Shown piece by piece: positions 1 to 8,290 of a stretch of 36,359 nt of DNA (its first letter is position 1; each line of letters starts with the position of its first letter). Under the pieces are notes generated by a model. That model made no database searches. It had not been told where the DNA came from and worked only from the letters and a program-made list of their open reading frames with translations. This stretch comes from an uncultured Lachnospiraceae bacterium (lineage in GTDB: Bacteria; Bacillota; Clostridia; Lachnospirales; Lachnospiraceae). Both the position numbers and the translations under genes were made by a program. The DNA lies in the NCBI GenBank assembly GCA_910585215.1, contig CAJUDQ010000034.1, positions 1 through 36,359 of the forward strand. Direction: 5' to 3'.

Positions 1-50
1 TACGAGATTCTCCGGAGTGACTGGAGTTCAGACGTGTGCTCTTCCGATCT
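1..50. other. Illumina i7 adapter left at contig end (artifact)
   Basis: Positions 1-8 (TACGAGAT) are the end of the P7 flow-cell sequence. Positions 9-16 (TCTCCGGA) sit exactly where the index belongs and are the reverse complement of TCCGGAGA, which I recall as TruSeq index D702. Positions 17-50 match the standard read-2 adapter and end in GCTCTTCCGATCT. Genomic sequence starts at about 51. Any reading frame that begins at the GTG at 17 is spurious. Confidence 0.97.
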
Positions 51-376
51 CCAAAATCGCCGCGCCTTTCCTTGTGCAATACGGACCAGTAAATCTTTCC
101 GGTAGTTACATTGGAATTTTTGGTCAGACTTTCATCAATAAATCTTTCATAATGTCCAAGGTCAAGGTCTGTTTCAGCACCATCATCTGTAACGAATACT
201 TCTCCATGCTGAATCGGGTTCATTGTACCCGGGTCAATATTAATATACGGGTCAAATTTCTGCATGGTAACTTTATAGCCACGGGCTTTCAATAAACGTC
301 CAAGCGATGCTGCTGTAATGCCCTTTCCAAGACCCGAAACAACACCGCCTGTAACAAATACATATTTTACTGGCAT
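51..376 (-). CDS. pyrG: CTP synthase, N-terminal part (cut by contig end)
   Basis: CTP synthase makes CTP from UTP, ATP and glutamine in the cytoplasm. Reading leftwards from the ATG at 376-374, about 108 codons remain. They begin MPVKYVFVTGGVVSGLGKG, the family's N-terminal nucleotide-binding loop, and continue through KFDPYINIDPGTMNP, HGEVFVTDDGAETDLDLGHY and TGKIYWSVLHKERRGDF, all highly conserved in the synthetase domain. The start is backed by GAGGAGG a few bases upstream. The family usually continues GDYLGGT after this point. Here the frame runs straight into adapter after GDF, so the last codon or two should not be trusted. The glutaminase half is missing. The gene is divergent from the C39-like peptidase gene. 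Confidence 0.96.
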
Positions 377-451
377 TTTAAATCCTCCTCATGTAAAAAA
401 TCAAACTAAGCAATCTGCGCACCAATAGACAAGGCTGTCTTTTAAAGCTTT

Positions 452-480
452 ATTATACAACTGAAACGAAGATTCGCCAA
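452..480 (-). promoter_or_regulatory. Probable sigma-A promoter of pyrG
   Basis: On the minus strand there is TTGGCG (480-475), a 17-bp spacer and a perfect TATAAT (457-452). This gives a leader of about 70 nt before the pyrG ATG. The leader can form a small AGACA-GCCT-TGTCT hairpin but has no U-run after it, and no G-run at the expected start site of the kind used in B. subtilis pyrG CTP-sensing attenuation. Confidence 0.6.
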
Positions 481-666
481 TAGGAAAATTGTACAAAATT
501 TTGTTTCTTAGCAGAAAATTTGCGAAATTTAGGAAAATTGTAAGAATTTATACTGAAAAACTTAAGAGAGACTTCAAAGTCAAGATAAAAAACAAAAAAT
601 TTTTCATGTAAAATAGGTTTATGTGCAATACTAATTCTTAATAAGGATAAAAAGGAGATTTATATT

Positions 667-1503
667 ATGGAATGTCATGCGGAAAACAGAAAAACATATT
701 CAATCAGAAAAAGAAAAATTCTCGGAAGAAAAAGAATATTAAAATCCATACTGTTTCTCTGTGCAGCAGTGCTTGGAATTTATTGTTATCTTGTATGGCA
801 ACTGCCAGAAAACATTTATACAAGTGTGCTTCCATTAAAAGAGGTCAGGACTGTTTCTTCCGAAAATAAAAAAGCAGAAGAGTCCTATATGGATTATCCA
901 GAAGAAATACAGGAGCTGCTCGAAAAGAATGTTGAAGCACAAGATTTTGCAACAGGTTATGCCAAGAGAGATTCTTATATCAATCAGCCAATTGATTTAA
1001 GTAAAGATTATATATCCGGCGAGGTTCCGCTTCTTATGCAATGGGACAGACGGTGGGGGTATGACAGGTATGGAGATGATATGATAGGTATCGCCGGTTG
1101 CGGACCGACCTGTCTTTCCATGGCATATATTTATCTGACCGGAGATACGGATAAAAATCCAAGAGCAATGGCGGAATTTGCCTATGAAAACGGATATTAT
1201 ACTTCTGCGGGAACCTTGTGGAGTCTCTGGAAAGAGGGCGTATCAAAGCTGGGGTTGTCAGGGAAGGAAATTTCATTAAATGAAAAAACTATGAAGAAAC
1301 ATCTTGACAAGGGAGAGGTCATTGTTTGCAGTATGGCGCCGGGAGATTTTACAACAGAAGGGCATTTTATTTTGATTCGTGGATATGGAAAAAATGGATT
1401 TTATATCAACGACCCAAACAGACGGTCTACCAGCGAAAAAACATGGAGTTTTGACAGATTAAAGGGACAGATAAAATGTTTGTGGGCATTGTCAGAGGGA
1501 TAG
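667..1503 (+). CDS. Membrane-anchored C39-like (papain-fold) cysteine peptidase
   Basis: The 278-residue protein has a very basic N-terminus (RKRKILGRKRILK), one membrane segment at about 26-44 and an extracytoplasmic C-terminal domain. That domain resembles the Peptidase_C39_2 family. The probable catalytic Cys145 lies in IAGCGPTC, His233 in EGHFILIRGY, and the polar third residue in YINDPN (Asn248/Asp249). The order Cys, His, Asp/Asn is what this fold expects. The inference is an outward-facing thiol peptidase or amidase. The substrate is unknown, and there is no ABC transporter or bacteriocin gene nearby, so a bacteriocin-leader role is unlikely. The start has an AAGGAG site about 9 nt upstream. 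It stands alone, divergent from pyrG and with its own gap before ftsH. Confidence 0.75.
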   Translation: MECHAENRKTYSIRKRKILGRKRILKSILFLCAAVLGIYCYLVWQLPENIYTSVLPLKEVRTVSSENKKAEESYMDYPEEIQELLEKNVEAQDFATGYAKRDSYINQPIDLSKDYISGEVPLLMQWDRRWGYDRYGDDMIGIAGCGPTCLSMAYIYLTGDTDKNPRAMAEFAYENGYYTSAGTLWSLWKEGVSKLGLSGKEISLNEKTMKKHLDKGEVIVCSMAPGDFTTEGHFILIRGYGKNGFYINDPNRRSTSEKTWSFDRLKGQIKCLWALSEG

Positions 1504-1564
1504 AAATGCCATAAGAAAAAACTAAAAAATTTATACAATTAACAAAAAAATCACAATATGATTG

Positions 1565-1593
1565 TTGATTTCTGTCCAAACTAACAGTATACT
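1565..1593 (+). promoter_or_regulatory. Probable sigma-A promoter of ftsH
   Basis: TTGATT (1565-1570), a 17-bp spacer and TATACT (1588-1593) lie 96 nt upstream of the ftsH start codon. The leader between them is AT-rich and I see no strong structure in it. Confidence 0.6.
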
Positions 1594-1689
1594 ATTATAG
1601 ATAAATTATTTCTATATTATACTGAAACAGAATACGTATAATATGATAAAACAAATTAGAAATAAAATCTATTACGGAAAGAGGACAGA

Positions 1690-3651
1690 ATGGATAATAA
1701 TGAAAACAGACCGTCAAATGGCGGCAATAAGAAAAATGAGGACAACAAGAAGAAGCAGAAGCTGATGATGTTTGGAATAGCAGCACTGATTACTCTTCTT
1801 CTTGTTACCATGTTCAGCTCTGTAGTGCAGAGTTCTTCAAGAAAAGAAATCAAATACAGTGAATTTCTGGAGATGCTTGAGGATAATAAGGTAGACGAAG
1901 TTCAGATTACAAACAGCGGAACAATTCTGATTTATCCAAAAGACAAAAAATATACATTGGTGGGAGAGAAATTTGCCTACTGGACGATGGCGTTAAGTGC
2001 TGAAAAGCTGCAGGAGGAGTTGGAAGATTCCAAGGTAGACTGGAAGGTGAACGATGAAAGTACAAACTCTATGATTATGGAGTTTATTGTATCATGGATA
2101 CTTCCATTTGTTCTAATCTATTTTATTATGGGATTTTTCTTAAGACGAATGACTGGCGGCATGGGCGGCGGCGGAATTATGGGTGTTGGAAAATCCAATG
2201 CCAAAATGTATGAGCAGAAGAAAACAGGTGTGACCTTCCGTGATGTTGCAGGGCAGGAAGAGGCAAAGGAATCCTTAAAAGAAATTGTTGACTTTCTTCA
2301 TAACCCGGGGAAATATGCAAAAATCGGTGCAAAGCTTCCAAAGGGTGCGCTTCTTGTAGGACCTCCGGGAACCGGCAAAACATTGCTTGCAAAGGCAGTC
2401 GCCGGCGAGGCGGGAGTACCATTTTTCTCACTGTCCGGTTCGGATTTTGTGGAAATGTTTGTGGGTGTTGGTGCATCAAGAGTAAGAGATTTGTTCAAGC
2501 AGGCACAGCAGGCGGCACCATGTATTATATTTATTGATGAGATTGATGCGATTGGTAAGAGCAGGGATTCGCGATATGGCGGTGGAAATGATGAGAGAGA
2601 ACAGACATTAAATCAGCTTCTTTCAGAGATGGATGGTTTTGATTCGTCAAAGGGACTGATTATTCTGGCAGCAACAAACCGGCCGGATGTGCTGGATAAG
2701 GCGCTGCTTCGTCCGGGACGTTTTGACAGAAGAATTATTGTCGATAAGCCGGATATGAAAGGGCGTAAGGATACTCTCAGAGTACATTCAAAAGATGTAA
2801 TGATGGATGAGACGGTTGATTTGGAAGAGATTGCACTTGCAACTTCGGGTGCAGTGGGCTCAGACCTTGCGAATATGGTGAATGAAGCTGCGATTAATGC
2901 GGTGAAAAATGGCAGACAGGCGATTTCACAGGCAGATTTGCTGGAAGCTGTGGAAGTTGTAATTGCAGGTAAGGAAAAGAAGGACAGAATTTTAAGCGAG
3001 GTAGAGAAAAAAACTGTGGCTTATCATGAGGTTGGTCATGCTTTGATTACAGCATTGGAAAAAAAGACGGAGCCTGTGCAGAAAATTACAATTGTACCTA
3101 GAACTATGGGGTCTTTGGGATATGTTATGCAGGTGCCGGAGGAAGAAAAATATCTGATGTCCAAGGACGAGTTGCTTGCACGTATTGTTACACTGCTTGG
3201 CGGGCGTGCGGCAGAGGAGCTTGTGTTTGAGACAGTGACCACAGGGGCTTCAAATGATATGGAAAAGGCCACGGATTTGGCAAGAGCGATGATTACACAG
3301 TATGGAATGTCGGAAAAATTCGGGCTGATGTGTCTGGAAAAGGAACAGGATACCTATTTGTCTGGAAGAACGGTATTGAATTGTTCAGACAGTACGTATT
3401 CGGAAGTAGATGCAGAAGTGAAGGAGCTGCTCAGAAGCTGCTATGAAAAGGCAAAAAAACTGCTGGCAGAAAATCGTGAAGCGATGGACAGAATTGCAAT
3501 GTATCTGTTTAAAAAGGAGAATATTTCAGGAAAGCAGTTTATGGCATTGTTTGAGAACAGAGACCCTGAAGGGGAAGAAAAGGAGAATCAGGGGGAGAAA
3601 ATGGAACAGGAAACAGAGATGGACATGAAAATTGAAAATAAAGAGGAATAG
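1690..3651 (+). CDS. ftsH: ATP-dependent zinc metalloprotease FtsH
   Basis: This is a membrane AAA+ protease that degrades misfolded membrane proteins and regulatory proteins as a hexamer. The 653 residues show an N-terminal membrane helix (about 26-46), a small extracytoplasmic domain and a second helix (about 131-150). The AAA module follows, with Walker A GPPGTGKT (224-231), Walker B IIFIDEID (279-286) and the second-region-of-homology signature RPGRFDRR. The M41 protease domain has the zinc motif HEVGH (446-450) and a likely third ligand, Asp523 in GASND. The last 30 or so residues are a charged Glu/Lys/Met-rich tail. The start follows AGAGG. The gene is monocistronic: it has its own promoter and a strong terminator right after the stop. 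Length and motifs are standard for the family. Confidence 0.98.
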   Translation: MDNNENRPSNGGNKKNEDNKKKQKLMMFGIAALITLLLVTMFSSVVQSSSRKEIKYSEFLEMLEDNKVDEVQITNSGTILIYPKDKKYTLVGEKFAYWTMALSAEKLQEELEDSKVDWKVNDESTNSMIMEFIVSWILPFVLIYFIMGFFLRRMTGGMGGGGIMGVGKSNAKMYEQKKTGVTFRDVAGQEEAKESLKEIVDFLHNPGKYAKIGAKLPKGALLVGPPGTGKTLLAKAVAGEAGVPFFSLSGSDFVEMFVGVGASRVRDLFKQAQQAAPCIIFIDEIDAIGKSRDSRYGGGNDEREQTLNQLLSEMDGFDSSKGLIILAATNRPDVLDKALLRPGRFDRRIIVDKPDMKGRKDTLRVHSKDVMMDETVDLEEIALATSGAVGSDLANMVNEAAINAVKNGRQAISQADLLEAVEVVIAGKEKKDRILSEVEKKTVAYHEVGHALITALEKKTEPVQKITIVPRTMGSLGYVMQVPEEEKYLMSKDELLARIVTLLGGRAAEELVFETVTTGASNDMEKATDLARAMITQYGMSEKFGLMCLEKEQDTYLSGRTVLNCSDSTYSEVDAEVKELLRSCYEKAKKLLAENREAMDRIAMYLFKKENISGKQFMALFENRDPEGEEKENQGEKMEQETEMDMKIENKEE

Positions 3652-3653
3652 AG

Positions 3654-3683
3654 AAAAAAGACTGCGGGAAGCAGTCTTTTTTT
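3654..3683 (+). terminator. Rho-independent terminator after ftsH
   Basis: An A-run and GACTGC (3660-3665), loop GGGAA, then GCAGTC (3671-3676) and seven T residues. The A-run pairs with the T-run, so the stem can extend past 10 bp. It starts 3 nt after the ftsH stop. Confidence 0.9.
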
Positions 3684-3821
3684 GAGACACACAAAGAAAT
3701 GTAAAGGGCAGCAATCAAAAGAGATATAATGCATTTATGACAATGACAAGACCAGATGACATTTTTATGTTGATACTTTGAAAAAACATAAGACGGATTT
3801 ATTGAGAGCTGAGAATTTTGA

Positions 3822-3850
3822 TTGATATTATTGAAACATTCAGCTATAAT
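3822..3850 (+). promoter_or_regulatory. Sigma-A promoter of exonuclease III gene
   Basis: TTGATA (3822-3827), an exact 17-bp spacer and a perfect TATAAT (3845-3850) lie about 44 nt before the start codon. Confidence 0.72.
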
Positions 3851-3893
3851 AAATAATTAAGGAACAAAAACAAAAAGGGGCTACAGTTGTGGC

Positions 3894-4670
3894 ATGGTAC
3901 TGAAAATGAAAAAATTGTTATCATGGAATGTAAACGGTCTGCGTGCATGTATGCAGAAGGGATTTATGGACTTTTTTGATAAAGAGGATGCGGATATTTT
4001 CTGTGTTCAGGAAATAAAGCTTCAGAAAGGACAGATAGACTGGGAAAAGAAAGGCTATTATGCATATTGGAATTATGCCGAGAAAAAAGGATATTCAGGA
4101 ACGGCTGTTTTTACAAAGGAAAAGGCTTTAAATGCAGTTTATGGTATCGGTGTGGAAGAACATGACCATGAAGGCAGAGTCATTACACTGGAATTTCCTG
4201 AATATTATATTGTTACCTGCTATACTCCAAATTCACAGATGGAACTGACAAGACTGGAATATCGTGTAAAGTGGGAAACGGATTTCAGAAAATATCTTGT
4301 CGGGCTGAAGAACAAAAAGTCGGTAATTTTGACAGGAGATTTAAATGTGGCTCATAGAGAAATTGACTTGAAAAATCCCAAAATCAATGCAAAAAGCGCA
4401 GGATTTACAGAGGAAGAAAGGGGTGAAATGACCAAGCTTTTGGAGACCGGATTTATAGACAGCTATCGGTATCTATATCCTGATACAGAAGGGGTTTATA
4501 CATGGTGGTCATACCGTTTTAAAGCGAGAGAGAAAAATAATGGCTGGCGAATAGATTATTTTATTGTATCGGAGGATTTAAAGGAAAGATTGAGAGATGC
4601 GAAAATTCATACTGATATCTATGGTTCAGACCATTGTCCGGTGGAACTGGATATAGAGTTCGAACAGTAA
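3894..4670 (+). CDS. xth: Exodeoxyribonuclease III / AP endonuclease
   Basis: This is a DNA repair enzyme of the endonuclease/exonuclease/phosphatase fold. It cuts at abasic sites and removes 3' blocks in base excision repair. The 258 residues carry the family's N-terminal SWNVNGLRA, the metal-binding Glu40 in VQEIKLQ, Asp149/Asn151 in GDLNVAH, and the C-terminal Asp246-His247 pair in GSDHCPVEL. The closest ribosome site, AAAGGGG, ends 13 nt before the ATG at 3894, which is rather far. A second ATG at 3906 (MKKLLSWNVNG) fits the usual family N-terminus better but lies further still from the site. Either start is possible, and the difference is four residues. The gene has its own promoter and appears monocistronic. 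Confidence 0.95.
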   Translation: MVLKMKKLLSWNVNGLRACMQKGFMDFFDKEDADIFCVQEIKLQKGQIDWEKKGYYAYWNYAEKKGYSGTAVFTKEKALNAVYGIGVEEHDHEGRVITLEFPEYYIVTCYTPNSQMELTRLEYRVKWETDFRKYLVGLKNKKSVILTGDLNVAHREIDLKNPKINAKSAGFTEEERGEMTKLLETGFIDSYRYLYPDTEGVYTWWSYRFKAREKNNGWRIDYFIVSEDLKERLRDAKIHTDIYGSDHCPVELDIEFEQ

Positions 4671-4711
4671 AATAAAAAACAGAATATATCAATTTAAAAT
4701 AGGATATATCA

Positions 4712-4740
4712 TTGCCAGAAAGCAAAAAATACTTTATAGT
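4712..4740 (+). promoter_or_regulatory. Sigma-A promoter of the arabinofuranosidase operon
   Basis: TTGCCA (4712-4717), a 17-bp spacer and TATAGT (4735-4740), both hexamers one base off consensus, lie about 42 nt before the first gene. I see no catabolite-responsive element with the usual TGNAANCGNNNNCA shape near it. Confidence 0.68.
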
Positions 4741-4781
4741 ATCAAAACATTCAATTTATAATTAAGGAGAACATAATTATC

Positions 4782-6740
4782 ATGAAACTATCAAGAAAAA
4801 ACAGTGTTGCCGTATCAAAGGATATGTACGGTTTATTTTTTGAAGATATCAATTACAACCTCGATGGAGGACTGCATGCAGAAATGCTGGAAAACCGGAA
4901 TTTTGAAGCAATGTTTGCGTTTGGAGAGAAGGATAATTTCGGAACTGTATATGACGGAGGATATGGATGGGAGCTTTACGAGGATGACGGTTTTGGTTCC
5001 ACTCTTATTTATATGAATGAAGAACCTGTTCATTCTGTAAACCCTGATTATATGGTGTTTACAGGAAAGGGTGAGGCGCCTTCCTTTAAAAATAAAGCAT
5101 ATGATGGAATTTATGCAGAGCAGGGCAGAGCCTATTTTGTTTCATTTTATGCGAAGGCTCTGGAGGGAAGCAGAACACTTATGGTTTCCATTAAAAAATA
5201 TGGCGAGACTGTGGCGGAAGCAAAAATCACACTGGAAGGAGACAGCTGGAAAAAATATGAGTGTACGCTTACTCCTGACAGGGCTGTAAAACAGGCTGAT
5301 TTTGTAGTGACACTGGAGGGACAGGGCAGAGTAGCTTTTGATTATTTTTCCATGATGCCAGATAATACAGTATGTAAAGTGTTCAGAAAAGACCTTGCAG
5401 AAAAGCTGAAGGCTCTGGCGCCATCGTTTCTGCGTTTTCCGGGAGGATGTATTGTAGAGGGAAATACTCTGGAAAACAGATATCACTGGAAGGATACGAT
5501 TGCACCTGTGGAGGAGCGCAAGTTTAACTGGAGCAGATGGTCGGTTCATAATAATGATGCAAACAGAGCTTATACAGGGGTATATCCACATTATGGACAG
5601 ACTTATGGCGTAGGTTACTATGAATATTTTACATTTTGTGAATATCTTGAAGCAAAGCCTCTTCCAGTTTTAAGTGTAGGTCTGGCATGTCAGTATATGT
5701 CTACGGAAAAGGTGGATATTGAGAGTACGGAAATGCAGGAATATATTCAGGATGCACTTGATTTGATTGAGTTTGCAAATGGCGGTACAGATACAGAATG
5801 GGGTAAAAAAAGAGCAGAAATGGGACATCCTGAGCCGTTTGGACTGGAATATCTGGGCATTGGAAATGAACAGTGGCAGACAGAGACCGTAAACTTTTTT
5901 GCCAGATATGAAATGTTTGAAAAGGCAATTCATGAGAAATATCCTGAAATTAAATTAATCAGCAGTTCGGGACCGGATGTATGGAGTGACAGTTATTATA
6001 CGGCATGGGAGTGGGCAAGAAAGTCCATTCAGGAGAATAAAAACCTGATGTATGCCATTGATGAACATTATTATGTAAAGCCGGAATGGATGTATAAGAA
6101 TGTTCATTTTTATGATAACTATGACAGAAGCATTAAAGTGTTTGCAGGTGAATATGCATGTCATATTCCTGAAAAAGCAGGGCAGATGAATCAGCCGGAG
6201 GCAAATACCCTCGGTGCAGCACTGGCGGAGGCTGCTTTTATGACTGGAATGGAGCGCAATGCAGATGTAATCGCGCTTGCCAGCTATGCTCCGCTGCTTG
6301 CAAGAATGAGTTATACACAGTGGTCTCCAAACTTAATCTGGTTTAATGGAGAAAAATCCTTTGTGACGCCAAGCTATTATGTACAGCAGTTATTCAGTGT
6401 TTACCGTGGAGTAAAGACATTGTCAGCAGAGACGGGCTTTACAGGGGAAGAAGAATTAAAAGAAGGTCTCTATGCAAGTGCGGTGGAAGATGAGCAGGGC
6501 AGAATCATTTTAAAGGTGGTCAATGCACTGGACAAGGAAAGAGAACTTGTGCTCGAAGGTGAGGATATCGAGATTGCAGATAATGCAGAATATACCATGA
6601 AGTATCTGTCTGGTGACAAGGATGCATTTAATACAACAGGGGATATGGAACAGGTTGCATTACAGGAGACGAAAGGCTGCCTTGCAGATAAAAAAATAAA
6701 GGTTGCGGCAAACAGCTTTTCAGTTATTATTATGGAATAA
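4782..6740 (+). CDS. Alpha-L-arabinofuranosidase, GH51 (intracellular)
   Basis: This enzyme releases terminal L-arabinofuranosyl residues from arabinan or arabinoxylan oligosaccharides by a retaining mechanism. Evidence is the GH51 N-terminus (MYGLFFEDINYNLDGGLHAE), the acid/base Glu363 in GIGNEQW, and the nucleophile Glu457 in FAGEYACH, on a TIM barrel followed by a C-terminal beta domain. The 652 residues are longer than simple 500-residue GH51 enzymes. The extra segment at about residues 75-180 looks like an inserted carbohydrate-binding beta-sandwich of the CBM4/9 type (inference). There is no signal peptide, so it should act on imported oligosaccharides. It is the first gene of a three-gene operon, with an AAGGAG site about 12 nt before ATG. 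No sugar transporter or regulator is adjacent. Confidence 0.93.
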   Translation: MKLSRKNSVAVSKDMYGLFFEDINYNLDGGLHAEMLENRNFEAMFAFGEKDNFGTVYDGGYGWELYEDDGFGSTLIYMNEEPVHSVNPDYMVFTGKGEAPSFKNKAYDGIYAEQGRAYFVSFYAKALEGSRTLMVSIKKYGETVAEAKITLEGDSWKKYECTLTPDRAVKQADFVVTLEGQGRVAFDYFSMMPDNTVCKVFRKDLAEKLKALAPSFLRFPGGCIVEGNTLENRYHWKDTIAPVEERKFNWSRWSVHNNDANRAYTGVYPHYGQTYGVGYYEYFTFCEYLEAKPLPVLSVGLACQYMSTEKVDIESTEMQEYIQDALDLIEFANGGTDTEWGKKRAEMGHPEPFGLEYLGIGNEQWQTETVNFFARYEMFEKAIHEKYPEIKLISSSGPDVWSDSYYTAWEWARKSIQENKNLMYAIDEHYYVKPEWMYKNVHFYDNYDRSIKVFAGEYACHIPEKAGQMNQPEANTLGAALAEAAFMTGMERNADVIALASYAPLLARMSYTQWSPNLIWFNGEKSFVTPSYYVQQLFSVYRGVKTLSAETGFTGEEELKEGLYASAVEDEQGRIILKVVNALDKERELVLEGEDIEIADNAEYTMKYLSGDKDAFNTTGDMEQVALQETKGCLADKKIKVAANSFSVIIME

Positions 6741-6749
6741 GGTAAAAAT

Positions 6750-8222
6750 ATGTTTTATATTGGAATTGATTTGGGGACCTCCGCTGTAAAACTGCTGTTG
6801 ATGGACAGCGAAGGTATGGTGAAAAACATTGTTTCGAGAGAATATTCATTGTATTTTCCGAATCCGGGCTGGTCAGAACAGAAGCCGGAAGACTGGTATA
6901 TCAATACAATTGAGGGAATCAAAGAACTGTTAAAGGACTTTGATAGAAGTAAAGTAGCGGGAATCAGCTTTGGAGGGCAGATGCATGGTCTTGTTATGCT
7001 TGATGAGCAGGATAAAGTGATTCGCCCTGCAATTCTCTGGAATGATAATCGTACGGTAAAGGAAAATGATTATCTGAATGATACAATCGGCAAGGAAATA
7101 TTGTCTGAATATACTGCAAATATATCTTTTACCGGATTTACAGCTCCTAAGCTTTTGTGGGTGGCAGAACATGAGCCGGAAAATTTTGCAAAGATTAGAA
7201 AAATCATGCTTCCGAAGGATTATCTGGTATATAAAATGACAGGTATCCATGCAACGGATGTGTCTGATGCCTCCGGTATGCTGCTTCTGGATGTGAAAAA
7301 CCGCTGCTGGTCAGAGAAAATGTGTCAGATATGTGGTATTTCTTCCGATATGCTTCCAAAACTTTACGAGAGTTATGAGTGTGTTGGAGAGCTTACCGCA
7401 GAAACAGCGGATATGCTGGGAGTGCCAAAGGGAGTAAAGGTAGCTGCAGGAGCTGGAGATAATGCTGCCGCTGCTGTGGGAGTTGGTGCTGTAGAAGCAG
7501 GAAGCTGTAATATTTCGCTTGGAACCAGTGGAACAATCTTTATTCCTTCTGACAAATTTCATGTAGATAAACATAATGCGCTGCATGCTTTTTGTGATGC
7601 CAGTGGAGCTTATCATCTTATGGGCTGTATGCTTAGTGCGGCATCGTGCAACAAGTGGTGGATGGAGGATATTCTTGGAACACGGGAATATTCTGTGGAA
7701 CAGGAAAAGATTAAAAATCTGGGAGAGAATCATGTATATTTTCTTCCATATCTTATGGGAGAACGTTCTCCGTATAATCATCCAAATGCAAGAGGAACTT
7801 TTATTGGCATGACATTAGATACAGACAGACAGGATATGACATTGGCTGTTTTGGAGGGAGTGGCGTTTGCACTCAGGGATTCTCTTGAGGTAGCGAAGTG
7901 TCTTGGCATTGATATTCAGAGAAGCAAAATCTGCGGAGGTGGAGCAAAAAGCTCTCTGTGGAAGAGGATTATTGCAAATGTATTAAACATTCAGGTGGAT
8001 GTGCCGCAGACGGAAGAAGGACCTTCTATGGGAGCAGCAATGCTTGCGGCTGTTGCCTGCGGGGAGTTTGCTTCTGTTTCACAGGCGGCAAAAAAAATTG
8101 TAAGTATTAGAGATACCGTGCAGCCAGAAAAAGAGCTCGCACAAAAATATGAACAGCGTTATCAGAAATTTAAGAATATTTATCCTGCATGTAAGGAGCT
8201 TTTTGATAAAATTGTTGAATAA
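6750..8222 (+). CDS. xylB: Xylulokinase-type FGGY sugar kinase
   Basis: This FGGY-family kinase is closest to xylulokinase, which phosphorylates D-xylulose to D-xylulose 5-phosphate. The 490 residues match the family length. Recognisable parts are the N-terminal phosphate loop IGIDLGTSAVK, the substrate region GQMHGLVMLDEQ with ILWND, the stretch FTGFTAPKLLWV, LPKDYLVYKMTG, and the C-terminal domain with SLGTSGTIF and CGGGAKSSLWKRI. It starts 9 nt after the arabinofuranosidase stop with only a weak ribosome site, which suggests translational coupling. No xylose isomerase is nearby. Next to an arabinose-releasing enzyme and a fucose/arabinose isomerase-like protein, it may instead act on L-ribulose; FGGY substrate preference is hard to read from sequence. 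Confidence 0.9.
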   Translation: MFYIGIDLGTSAVKLLLMDSEGMVKNIVSREYSLYFPNPGWSEQKPEDWYINTIEGIKELLKDFDRSKVAGISFGGQMHGLVMLDEQDKVIRPAILWNDNRTVKENDYLNDTIGKEILSEYTANISFTGFTAPKLLWVAEHEPENFAKIRKIMLPKDYLVYKMTGIHATDVSDASGMLLLDVKNRCWSEKMCQICGISSDMLPKLYESYECVGELTAETADMLGVPKGVKVAAGAGDNAAAAVGVGAVEAGSCNISLGTSGTIFIPSDKFHVDKHNALHAFCDASGAYHLMGCMLSAASCNKWWMEDILGTREYSVEQEKIKNLGENHVYFLPYLMGERSPYNHPNARGTFIGMTLDTDRQDMTLAVLEGVAFALRDSLEVAKCLGIDIQRSKICGGGAKSSLWKRIIANVLNIQVDVPQTEEGPSMGAAMLAAVACGEFASVSQAAKKIVSIRDTVQPEKELAQKYEQRYQKFKNIYPACKELFDKIVE

Positions 8223-8290
8223 AAAATAAAAAATTGTATTTTGAAATACAAAAACATGTTGTTTGTATTTGGAAAGGAATGGTGAAATTT

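Noticed and set aside
17..295. Open + strand frame starting with GTG at 17
   Set aside because: It starts inside the sequencing adapter and runs antisense through pyrG.
377..445. CTP-sensing attenuator in the pyrG leader
   Set aside because: There is no G-run at the expected start and no terminator with a U-run; only a 5-bp hairpin.
1622..1645. ECF-type promoter (TGAAAC with CGTATAAT) upstream of ftsH
   Set aside because: The two parts are only 6 bp apart instead of about 16, and a normal sigma-A promoter lies just upstream.
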